Positions 1-11,400 of a stretch of 24,084 bases of DNA are shown here, piece by piece. This DNA comes from Parachlorella kessleri (lineage: Eukaryota; Chlorophyta; Trebouxiophyceae; Chlorellales; Chlorellaceae). The stretch spans positions 1 to 24,084 of the forward strand of contig BBXU01002663.1 in NCBI GenBank assembly GCA_001598975.1. Direction: 5' to 3'. Within the stretch, counting starts at the first letter, position 1; each line of letters starts with the position of its first letter. The notes under the pieces are model-generated. The model was given only the letters and a program-made list of their open reading frames with translations, made no database searches and was not told the DNA's origin. Made by a program: the position numbers and the translations under genes.

Positions 1-1650
1 ACACACCACACACACCCACAGACCCATTTCTTCCTCCTACTCACAGTGTGGTCACCCGTTGGCTTCCCGACGCCGGATCCAGGGTACAAGATACCCCCTC
101 CCAGCCACAGGGATCCTGGTATTGGCTTTGCCAGCTGGGCAACAACTCCTGCCCTTTACTAAAGCCGGCCTTAAAGCCCAGGAGGGCTACTGCGTCAGCA
201 TTTGTGCCGGTGGTGCTGCCAGGCTGGGTGCATGCCCCTGGTAAGAGCACCACCAACGTGGTAAGTGTTATGAGGAGGGAGAACGGCCCCCGGTGATGCC
301 CTCGTGAACCCCCGGTACACAGGGGTTGCCAAGGTTGTTGTTTACCCCTACACGTGCGGCAAAGTAGCAGTCAGCCATGTTAACCAGGCTAGAGGCTTCT
401 GCACAGGCGGCACACAACGACCAACCTACTGCCATCAGGTGGCTAGGTAGCACGTCTAGGGCCAGGGTGTGTCCAAGAGCCTTGCTGATACAGCTGTGAC
501 TCACATGTCTTGGTGATGCTGGCCCATACTAGCGTTGCAAGGGAGGACAACTTGTCATCCCAGGAAGGGGATGCTAAGCAGGCAGGGGACGGAGGCTCTG
601 CAGGGGACCCAAGATTAGTTTATTCAGGTGGTCCCGCAAGGACGAAACCGAACCACGCGCCTGCCTTTCAGTCAGGATATTTATGCTGCCGCTCTCTGCA
701 GTGAGAAAGTTCTTAAAGCAGTGCGGCTACTTGGGGTAAGGGCCCTTAAGTGTCCTGGCTCGCTTCATGCAGCATGATAACTCGGTCCTCGCCGTCAGTC
801 GGTGCACACGCGCCAGGAGGTACCGTGGATCAAACAGTGCGGGGGGGGATAAAACGCGTGTCCAAGGGGGAGCACTGTTGTGACTGGGGACTTTCACACA
901 ATTGAGCCGTCGTGCGATCGGTTTCTTTGCCAGGTGTTAGTCGTCTTGAGCTGCTTGCCGCAGCACCGCGCTTTCTTGCGAGGGATTATTGGGATTCTCG
1001 CGCCTCTTTGTTGCCAGCTGGACCGTACAACACGTGAAGGGGATACCCCGGTATCTGGTGGTGCTGGCCCTGTCATCAAACCCGTGCCGCACAACCGCGT
1101 CGCCGTTGATTATTTCCCCACACTGCAACTGCTATAGCGCTACACTATGTACTGATCGCACAAAGTCGCTCCTTGTTGAGTTTTCTTTTTCCAACATCTT
1201 CTTCCCCCGACCATATTCTGAAACCAGGCACAAAGACCATGCCAGGGGGGAAGGCCGCTGCTAAGCCAAGCACAACGCTGAACCCCAAGGTGTGGGACCT
1301 AGCCTAGGCTCTGCACTGCTTAGTCACTTTAGGAACATCAAATCCAAGACGGGCTGTCCCTAGCTTGTGACCTAACCCTGGATGACCCCGCCTCATCATC
1401 GGACGCTCAACTAAACAGGGGCAGGGCCCCGAACACCCCCGCAATAGGTGGCAGAACAGGCAGCAACCAATCCCACGCAGAGCGCTCGATCAACACAACA
1501 CCACTTGGGTGAGGGCCAACAGGTTAAACCGATAGCGAGCCCTAGGGACGCAGCACCGCCACACACCATCATGGAGGAAAGAACCTAAGCAGCAATCCCT
1601 CAGACTGCACCAAACACAAGGGACACACACCTCCTAGGAGAAAGACTGTA
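1..1650. repeat. Left copy of tandem segmental duplication
   Basis: The first LRR exon and the sequence upstream of it recur at about 12400-14220. Matching landmarks are the block with CAAAGTAGCAG near 360 and near 12720, ACACGTGAA near 1030 and near 13580, and AGCAGCACCGCCACA-like sequence near 1550 and near 14155. Similarity is patchy, with indels, falling off near 1650. Offsets between landmarks are about 12.4 to 12.6 kb, which gives the duplication unit. The edges are approximate because they were judged by eye. Confidence 0.8.
45..256 (-). CDS. First exon of a left-edge LRR secreted-protein paralogue (partial, no ATG visible)
   Basis: The exon reads a hydrophobic leader, then an LRR N-terminal cap (DAVALLGFKAGF, LLPSWQSQ, DPCGWEGVSC) ending QRVTTL. 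It is about 80% identical to exon 1 of the complete paralogue at 12406-12635. The donor at 44/43 is GTGAGT, a perfect consensus, and leaves phase 2, the phase needed by the LRR exon of the paralogue. The rest of the gene lies beyond base 1. The ATG and the next in-frame ATG of the paralogue are ATA and ACG here, so 256 (a TTG) is only a nominal boundary; the leader stays open upstream. Either translation starts in an unseen upstream exon or this copy is becoming a pseudogene. By family it would be secreted, with LRRs for protein binding. Confidence 0.7.
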
Positions 1651-2443
1651 CTAGCAAAGAATTATTCAGAACCAAGCAACCTGACAGCAGCAACAACCTA
1701 TAGAACCAATTCGCTGCACAGTCCACCCGGGTTCGTTGCTGGGGGAAGGCCAGCTTATGCTAGACGAGGAATAGGGGCAAAGAGACTGGGTAAGAGTGGT
1801 CTCGCAAGATCTGCGTCATTGCTGGAGTTTGCTGGGTACCAAGATCAGTGGGCAACCTACTTGCGCTGCGCACAGAGAAGGAAGGCAGCGGCTTTGGCCG
1901 CCACACATGCCGGCCTCCATAACATAGGGAGAAGGCAGTGTGCAATCCCAACCGGTGCTGTACCATAGCCGCACATTCTTGCACAACAACTCCGTTACGG
2001 TGCAGACGCAAACAATGATGTGGACATCGGCACTTCATAAGCAACAAACCAAGCTAGCCAATGGACCCACCGCCTAACCAGCTCCGCAGCTGCCATGGCC
2101 GTTGGGGGTGATTGCCGCCTTGCCGTGCTGTGTCGTGCTGTGCAGGTCGTAAGGGGAGCAACCTCCGGTCAGGGGGGCGGGCGAGGCTGCAGGGACCTGC
2201 CAGAGGTTGGTCTGTGTGGAGGGCTGGGGCTTGACTAAGGGTGCCTTGGGCCATGTGGTGGGGTGCAAGGGCGTGCAACCCTCGCTCATGCCGCTGCTGC
2301 AGCTCACGCCAGGGCTGTTGGGGGTGAGGAGGTGTGGAAGGGCTGAGGCTGGGACACAAAAAGAGCTTGAGACAGCAGTGCATGCGTTTTGGGGGACGGC
2401 CGCTGTCATCACACGCGCCCAGGGACGCGCTGCCGCAGGGCTG
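257..2443. other. Intergenic region between the two LRR paralogues
   Basis: I see no convincing gene here. The left part (to about 1650) is the duplicated upstream region of the left LRR copy and should hold its promoter; ORFs in it are short and not conserved in the second copy. From about 1650 to 2443 lies the 3' flank of the complete LRR gene. No TGTAA or TTACA signal was found in the 400 bases after its stop, so its polyadenylation site is not placed. Short open frames around 2054-2412 are rich in Pro/Thr in one frame but have no recognisable domain and probably belong to the 3' UTR. Confidence 0.55.
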
Positions 2444-5400
2444 TCAGGGGCTGAGGGGCCCCCCGCCGGGGTTTAGGTCAGTAGGACTAGCAGCATCGAT
2501 GGGGCTGGGGCTTGCATCACTAAAGCTTGCGTCAGCGGTGGGGCTCGGGACAGTGCTGGGGCTGGGGCTTGCGGACTCGATCCCGATATCAGGAGCGGGA
2601 GTGAAACCAATGAAGGGGTCAGGGGGAGGGTAGGCAGAGGGTCCTTGGTTGACTGCAAGCAAGTAAGAAAGAACTAGCGCATTGTACAAAAAACATGTAA
2701 CCTGGCAAGTGGCATGTACATCTTGCAGGCGACGGGGCAGGCATCTGCCTGTTGGGTAGTGCAATGTTGCTAGTCACGCCGGTGCTGGCATTCCAGGTAG
2801 GCAGGCACTATCCGACTCGTCATGCAGCAAATGCTTACGGGCTTCATGTGCTTGCACGCTGCCACCGCTTTGTGCAAACCAAGCCATTGAGCTAGAACAG
2901 AAGGGCGTGAACCCAGGTTTGACACCAAAGCTTGCAGGCCACAGCACGGGGAACAGCGCATGTGGCAAGTGGCAAGAGCACAGCACGGGTCCTCACCCAC
3001 TGACACACAGTCCCACTTACATGGGCAGGCGTCCGTGTTGGATTTGGGTAATCCATACAGCCCCGCGCCACTCCCGCCGCAGGCCGAGTCCCTCACCCAA
3101 CCAGGGAATTGATAATTGATTGCTATATAGCAGCTGTCCTCGCCGCAGCTGCTGGGCACTCGAGTAATGCTCACAAACAAAGCGCAGGCCGTTACCGCAT
3201 GGGGTGCTGCAGAAGCAAAACCTCCTGAAGCCTCACAGGGGGCGGGGTAGATTGTCAGGTTTGCGAAGGCTCTGTAATAGTCTGCGGGGATAGGCGGGCA
3301 GGTGCACTCCGGGGGCGGGGGAGAGGGCAGGGGTGGGGGCGGGGAGGCTGAGGGGCTGGGGGGTGGTGGAGGAGGAAACACGGGAGGAAGAGGAGGAGGA
3401 GGAGGAGGAATCACAAGAGGAAGAGGAGGAGGAGGGCTGCTGTTGGGGCTCGGCGGGGGTGGAGGGCTGCTGTTGGGACTGGGGCTGGGGGGTGGGCTTG
3501 GGCTGGAAGCAGGGGGGGGAAACAGAGCTGGGCTATTAGCAGGCACAGGAGGGGGCAGGACTGGGCTACTAGCAGGCGGGGGCGAAGGCAGAGCTGGGGT
3601 TAGAGCAGGCCTGGGAGGGGGCAGGGGTGGGGGTCCCCCGCGGGGAGGGCTGCACATGGACACATGATAGGGGTCGCGGCTCCGTGGTGCTGCTGCAGCA
3701 GCGCATCGCCTCAAGCCTGTGCTTCCACGCTACCTGCCCATTTCGCGTCTCTCATTGCAAATTGACAACAACGGGCCGCTCCAAGCGAACAGGCAGGCAG
3801 CAAGGTGCGCATACCCAGGTGGCCCTCGGCCGCCCCACCCAACCAAGCCTTGCCTTGCCACTTGCGACTAGTGGCATGCCTGCCGGGCGCCCAACAGCCC
3901 ACCTGGGTCTAGGGGAGGGGGAGGGGGGAGCCTTGGGTGCTGGCAAGGGCGAGCCTGTCCGTGGGGGCGAGTTGAGGGGCAGGGGACTGCAAGCACAAAA
4001 ACAAGGATCTGCTGTCTAGCAGTGGATGGGCACCAGCCCTCTGATCTCCAGGAGGCTCAACAGCTTCTGGATGTGTACTTTTCCTACATAAAAAACATAG
4101 TGGGTTGGCAAAATCCCTACACAGGGTCTCAGGGCACGAGGCCTCATGTTCCAGAAGAGGAAGAGGCTGACAGCTGTGGGAAAGGGGACGTGACATAGCA
4201 TGGCCATCCCAGCACCGAGGCGATACCTTGCACGTGGGGAGGGCGGTGGGCTTGGCCCCCGAGGTGAGGGGCTGGCGGGTGCTGGGCGCGGGGAGGGGGC
4301 GGCGGGAGGGCGCCGTGCCGGGGAGGGGGGCGCCGGCCTGCAGCATCAATCACTTCCCTGTCACCTCCCTTGCATCAAGCAGATGAAGTGAAGCTGGCTG
4401 GCGAGGCCGATGTGTTGCCAAGTCAAGCTCCCCGGCCGTTATAACCATCCATTGCAACACACACAGGCCCCCTGATAGGCAGGCTGACCAACAGCAAGTT
4501 ACACCCAGCATCCCATCACAGAGGCACAGAGCTTCCCTACCTACATCTGCCACTTTAAGCAAGGTCAGGGGGCAGGACGGCCGGGCACATAGCACAGGAC
4601 GCCTAGCCATGTGGCCCCCGTGCACGGGATGCAGAGAGAAAGCCTGGGGTCCCTTCCAAGCTGCTCTACAGCTTGAGACTCGCCTGGGGGGTGGGGTGGG
4701 GGGGCGGCGCGCCTGGGCTGGGCTGGGCGCGCAGTTGGGGTTGTCGACCTCGTCGGCGGCCAGGCAGGGCGGCACCTCCTGGGCGTAGTTCCAGCCGGGC
4801 ACGGGCACCCACTGCCGGTTCTTGGTGTAGAACACCTTGGAGCCAAACGCCAGCCAGAACCTGCAGGCTTTTGACTAAGGCTATGTCATTGCACCCGGGG
4901 CACCAGCACCTGCTGCCGGTTCTTGTGTAGAAGACCATGGAACCCACCGCCAGCCAGAAGCTGCGGGCTCTACAAAACAGGGCAAGCAGTGGGTGCTCCA
5001 GGGATACGGCAGCCACCAGCAGGGTTGGTTGTACCCACCAACATGCCGGCCACCAGCCGAAGTTGCTGGTCAGCTTGCTGGTCGCGTTAACACGACATAA
5101 TACCAGCCTGTCATCTCTCCATCTCGTAGCAACCCCAGCATCTCACATTGAGCTTGCCTCATCCGTTGGGAGCCTTGCCCCACCCCACCTGGACGCAAAT
5201 GGTTCTATTTCTGGCGGGAAGCGGCACGCCTCCTGGCACCCTATCAGGTTGGCCAGGGTGGGCGACTTGAGCGCTGCCTGGCACGCGGGGGATTCCAGGA
5301 TCTTCCAGCTGAGGTAGAGGTTGACGCCCAGGCGGAGGGCATCGGAGTCTGTGGCACTCCCGGCGGGGTCGGGCACCCCCGCTTGGAGGGAGAGGGTGAA

Positions 5401-8400
5401 GGTCCTCTTCATGGAAGGAAGGAAGGAGAGAAGCTTGGTAAGAGCCCAAGCACGCCACACTGTGCTTCTGCCACCATTGAGTTCTATGCGGCTCTGCTGT
5501 GCTACACTCCCAGGCCCTGACTGTGGTATGGTCTAGCAGTCTGCTGGGTGCAGGGCCACGGCTGGGTACCAGAATATCCCATCTCAAGTAATGGGTTACC
5601 CTCAACACGGCAAGCACCCTACACACACACGTCCACACACAGAAAAGCCACAGAGAAGTAGCGGGGGCGCCTCTTCATCCCCAAAACATGTGTTAGGGCC
5701 ACGCAGGTCCACTGTGAACCACCGATGGTTAGAAAATGCTAGCAAAGAACGGGGATGTCGACCTCATGATGAGTCAGCAAGGCTAGCAGCGGTGAAGATC
5801 CTGCTGCCACTGGCAGCAATGTGGAGTGAGTAGGGTTACCTAACATTCGCACCAGCTTGCCGGCTACAGGGCTCACCAACCCACCCAGCAGCCCCTCCTC
5901 TTCACCGACACCCACCCTGCCGCCACTGCCCCTGCCACGTCACTCAAACCCCCGACTCACCAGCTTCTCCAGGTAGGCCACGTCGCCCACCAGCCCGCAC
6001 AGCTGCCCCTCCTCCTCGCTCACAAACCCCAGGTCCCCCGCAAATGTGGTGATCAGGTCGCCCAGCGGGGGCGGCAGCGCCACGCATGCTGTGACGGAGA
6101 GGTCCAGCAGGAGGGACAGGTACTCGCCGAGGGTGTCGTTGTTGGTCAGGGATGGGAGGTCGGGGGAGAAGAGGTCGGGGCCTGGGGCAAACAAGTCAGG
6201 GGTCCCGCATGTGCCGGTGGGCTGGGCGTTCTGAGCATCTACCGCAGCATCCAGGGTATCCCATGGGGGTACCGACAGGCTGGCGGGGTCCAGGGTGGGC
6301 TGGTAGCAGAAGCGGAGGGTGACCCCCGCCATGAGCACCTCCACGCATTTGTCCCCGGCGGGGTCGGTGCCCCCCGGGAAGAAGATCCCCTCCAGCGTGC
6401 CGGTATCGTCAGCGGCAATAAGGTCTTGCAGGAAAATAATGTCAGTAGCCCCTGCCACGCTGGCAGCAGGGATGTACGACTGCCCCCCTCCCAGGGCTGT
6501 CTGCTGTGCAAGCAGCGCCCGGGAAATGCCCTGCAGGTTGTAGGGCCGTCCTGAGCCCAGCGGGGGCTCTTGCTGGTCCTGTTGTTGGAGTAAGGCGCGG
6601 GGGACGCGGCGTATGCCGTCTTGGGATGACAGCAGGCGGCGCTTGGCTGCGACTGCACAAAGTGCAAGCAGCAATGGTCGGCATAGGTCAGCTAGCAGTG
6701 GTCTGAAGATGTTGTGGTTATCGTCAGGGTTCCTGCAGTTCGAGGACGGCAGGGATAGTGCGATCATAGTGGAGCATTGGGGAGCTCGTGCAGAGAGACA
6801 GTATGATAGGACCCATATTGTTAGTGTTGCTGTACAGAACCAACAAGACAGGTGACCGACAGTCAGTCCCACTCAGCATTGTCCGCCGCCATTTATGCTG
6901 CCAGCAAAGCTGCAGCCACACTACTGCTGGGGGTCCAGAAGTGCAACCAGGGACCCCAAGGCACCCGGAGATCTGAGAATAAACACAGTTTGCCCATGTC
7001 TCAGGCCCCTGGTAAGCCCAGCTTGCAAGGCTGCAGCCCTCAGCACTCACTGGGCATGATAGGGATACCATCTGTGTCATTGAGGCTGGTGTCCGCCACA
7101 CTCTCGGGCAGGCGCCGGCCCAGGTCCGAGACCAGCTGGGCGTGGCAGTGGAGGTAGGGGTTGGCATCGTCGCACATGCAGGTGGAGGCGGGGGAGGCCA
7201 GGCTCCCCGCCAGCTTGCACTCGGGAGCCCTGCAGGCACCCGGCAAGCGGGAGGGATGTTGAGGGTGTGGCATGTGCAGGAGCAGGTGTAAGGAAGCCGG
7301 GCTGCCGGACAGTACTCCTGGCAACCCTGCAAATGGTGGTAGGCTTGACGGGATGACCAATGCCAGCCCGGTGGCACAAGCGGGAGGAAGAGCAGGCGGG
7401 GGAAGCGGTGCTGCCTGTTGGCGTGCATTTCTGGTCCCACTGCCAAGGAAAAGCACCCATTGACATGATGCAAGCCAGTAGACGACGCACACAAGGTCTT
7501 CAATTTGGCCGCAGCAATGAGACATGCAGAAGCGAGGGCTGCCAGGCTGCCTCCGTACCCTTGCACATGGAATAGTGGTGGCCCAGGGTTACGATTCCAT
7601 GTCATGGTCGCTGTCGACCCCTACCCTCCGCTCCGTGCATGCGCTGCCTGCCTTGGCGCCCTACCTGAAGCGCACTGCAACTGCACAGGACAGCGCAGCA
7701 TACCCGGCAACCGTGTGCGGTGCTTGGCGGTATCGCACCTCCTATAACAACCCCTTGCACCAAACTCTGTACCCCCACCCGCTAGCCAGCTGGCTAGCTA
7801 CCTGTTGTGCTCCAGGGTTGCCTGTAGCAGGCGGGCGGGGGCCTTGGGGGGCGCAGCCACCAACGCGTCCGCTGCCGCCCCATCCGACAGGGTCGCCAAA
7901 ATCACATCCCCCGCGGGGCGGGGCATCCTCTGGACATCCTGCATGCAATAGGTTGGGTACATGTTCCAGCACTTGACAGCGGGCAGGATGTCACGTCCAG
8001 CAGGGCGCGGCTTCACCACCTGGATATCGAATCACTTGCCCTAAATGCATGAACCAGGGCTGGATCAGGAAGCGGGTGACTGTCTGTCCCTTGGTCCTCC
8101 CATAACCACAGAACAGCAGCATACAGCACTGTGCGAGTGGCGGACGGCTTGTGCAGCCCATGATGCGTCCGTGCCACGTGCCATTTCCGTGGAACTTACT
8201 GCTGCCCGCTTTGTGATGCTGGGGTTGCACCACAGCAGACAGCAGCCGGCCAGAGCCACCTACCACCCTCCCTCTGAGCCCTGCTTGGGGGGACGGACTG
8301 GCCTGTGCTGTGGAGCTCTTCATGAAGTGCCCCCCTCCTCACCGCCACCCACCCCATCCACTGCCGCGACAGCCAGGCCGCAGTCTTGAGACATCACCGC

Positions 8401-11400
8401 ACCAACCCACCGTCAGGTCCTGCACCAGCCCGGGCGGGAAGCGTTCCGCTGTTCCTTTCTCCAGGAAGAAGTCCACCAGGACCGTCTGTGCCACCGCCGC
8501 AAACATGTTGTCCAGCGCGGCCTGGTAGACGGGGCCCTCCAGAGGGCAGGCGGGCGCCCGGGGGTTGTCCACCACCCAGCAGTCGTTGTCCTCGTCCCAG
8601 ATCCAGGCGGGGAAGTCGTCATAGAGGGGCGCCGACGCGTTAAGGGGCACCCGGGGGTCAAACTGGCGGGAGGAGGGGTTGTAGACGCAGAGCTGCGTGC
8701 AGCTGGCCAGGAAGCCGTTGTCCAGGGCGGATGTGAGGGGGCCCGAGCTGTTGCCATTGCAGCACAGCACACCCTGGTAAAAGGTGTCCTCCGGGGGCAG
8801 GGCCAGCGGGGGCGGGCAGTAGTCTTGGAGCTGGGTGCGCAGGGTGTCGGGGTCGGGCAGCGTCAGCAGAGCGCTGGGCCAGACTGCAGGCAGGCAGGGT
8901 GGGAGGGGAGGAAAGAGCTCTCACAAAGAACGCAAATGAAGGGAGGAGGCCCATGGGGTCGTCCAGGGCGGTTTACACGGTGCTGAGTGCCATGGGTGTC
9001 GAGCAGGCAGGGCCAGCCGTGAATAGAGGCAGAATGCAAACAGCTAGCAGAGGAAGCTGAGCCGTATACCGGCGCGCGGGGCGGGCATAGGGGGTACCAG
9101 CGGGTGGGAAGCTGGCCCCTGAAGCTAGACACTGGGTACGTGGCGCTGTTTGGCATGCACAGAACACCCAATAAAGTAGGGTTGGCCAAAGACACTGCAA
9201 CATGGGCCTGCCTGTTGTCACAAACAGGATTGAGGCTTGGCAGTCTTGTAGAGAGGTGGTAGGCAGCCGAGGTTGCTTCCTAAACCCCAGCTAGTGAAAG
9301 CCTGCCAGCCTCAGAGCTAAAGAGGATAAGTCTATTCCTCCTGGCTTAGCAACTACGTAAATAGAGGGGACAGAAACTTGGTAAATTAGAAAGTTTCCCG
9401 GGCTTACCCCTCTCCAGCGCTCGGTTGCGCTGCTCTGGTCCCAGGCAAGTATTACGATACTGATCAAGCAACAACCACCCACTAGGGCTCAGCACTCAAC
9501 GGGCCGCTCCTGCGATGCCGCTGCCAACGCACAGCTCCTGCCCCGGTTCTAGGTTGGCATCACCCCATGCACGACGGGACAACAAGACAAAGCCTCCTCC
9601 CATACCACCTGCCTGCGCAGCGAGCGCTTGAGCTTTGCCGGGCTGCCGCCACCCTCACCACAGCTAAGTAGCGAGGCATTACCGACTGACAGCACTCTTA
9701 CCAAACTGCCTACCTGCAGATGGGGAGCACTGGTAGGGCTCCTCCTGCGTTGCTGCCGCCACACACAGCTCCTGCCCCGGCTCCAACGTGGCGTTGTACG
9801 ACAGGCCGCCGTTCAGCCGCGCAAAGTTGGGCCAGGAGTGGCCATAGCGGAACTCTATGTCTGACTGGGTCTCGTTTGTAGTGTTCAGGTACTCGGCGCA
9901 ACCTGCAGGAACGGGCATATTGGGTGAGGCTGGCCGGGGTGCAGCAGGGTGGCGGGGCGGCAAGGTTATGTGGCGGTGGCAGCAAAGCTTCATACTTGCC
10001 TAGATCCAAGGGCGGCAAGCAACGCTCACCACAGTATAAAACACGGGGCAAGCACCAGGCTGCTCCTCCCTTCCATTGGCTTATGAACCTAGGAGACTTT
10101 AGTAAAGTGTCACAGGCCACGTGGTTATGAGAAGAGCTGGGAGGGGGGTATGGCTTCTAAGGGTTTCGGCAATATGTTGGAAAGCATGCATATGTCATGG
10201 CAAAGCAGTTTGGCAGGTCTCGATATACAACCTTTCCCTTTAAAGATACAGCCGGGGCCTGGGAGCTATAGATGGGTGCCATTACCCACCTGGGTCTAGG
10301 ATGGGCCAGTCCATTACTGCAGGCCTGCACGCAGCAGCTCGCAGCATGCAGCCTTAAGACCTCAGCCCACGGCCTTGCTAAGAGGGCTTCCCATGTAAGG
10401 AGCAAAGCCATGCAGCTGGGCATCACTGGTTGTGTACATTGACAATTGCCCCTTGAACACAAGATAGCCCATGCGAGCGCTACTGGGCCCCGGCCAGGCG
10501 CTGATGTGGATGCACCAACAAAGCCTGCACAAGCGAAGCCTGCACATGCTGAGCCACACCTGGGGAGGGGGCAATCAGGGAGCAAGGCCCCGTCCACTGG
10601 GATATCCTCAGCCACCTCCGTGTAGTTTAGTGCTGGGAACCTGCATTCGTCGTGCAAGCAGGGCCAAGCTTAGGAACTTTAGCACTGCTCAGCACAAACT
10701 TGCATGGAGGCACTGGGTGCAGACAGCCCGGCCCCCTTGCAGCAGCCTCTCGCCGCTGCATTTGATCTGACAGGCAGGAGCCAAGGGCCCTGCTTGCTCA
10801 TGGACAAGCGTCCCACCCTGTGGGAGAGAGTGAGAGACAGCAGGTGACATAAGAGAGCACGCCAAGCACTGGGCACGCATGTGTGCTGGCTGATGCAGCT
10901 TTTTACCTAGCAACGCAGTATGGTACCCCTGCTTCAGCACCCGCCTCGCCCCACAGCACGGGCGCTGACCTGGCCACAGAAGCCCAGAGAGTCCTGAGGA
11001 AGCACCACCACAGCCGCGCTCTGGGGGACGTCCCACTCAGGCAGCGGTCCTGCAGCAGGCGCAGCAGCGTCTTGAAAACACGTTGCCTTGTGGAGCTTGT
11101 GATGTAAGAGGCAGGCATGTCACAAGCGCAGGTTGCCGGGTGACGCGCTGCGTGGGCTGCAGCGGCATGGGAAATACAGCACACAGTGTACAGTGCATGC
11201 CACCTGGCTGCCTATCCAAACAGTCCAACCAGCAGAATCCTGGGTGCATTTAGCCTATCAGGAACGCACACAAACTTCCTGCTTCCCTTCCATGCATCCT
11301 CTTCCCTTCACAGTAAGAAATGGGAACACAGCTTTCATGCAGACTCCCTAAGGGGTTCCCGCAAGCACCACGGCAAGGCTGCTACCTGCTGACCGGGCGG

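Noticed and set aside
3021..3312. Pherophorin C-terminal domain after the proline-rich region
   Set aside because: The Cys spacing and expected pherophorin motifs were not seen; only the general SPPP-plus-Cys-module layout is shared.
3302..3667. Gly-rich plus-strand frame
   Set aside because: It is the complement of the proline-rich exon of the LRR gene, whose phases match its neighbours on the minus strand.
4861..4960. Treating the exon 11 copy as an alternative exon
   Set aside because: A one-base loss puts it out of frame with everything downstream, and it has no donor of its own.
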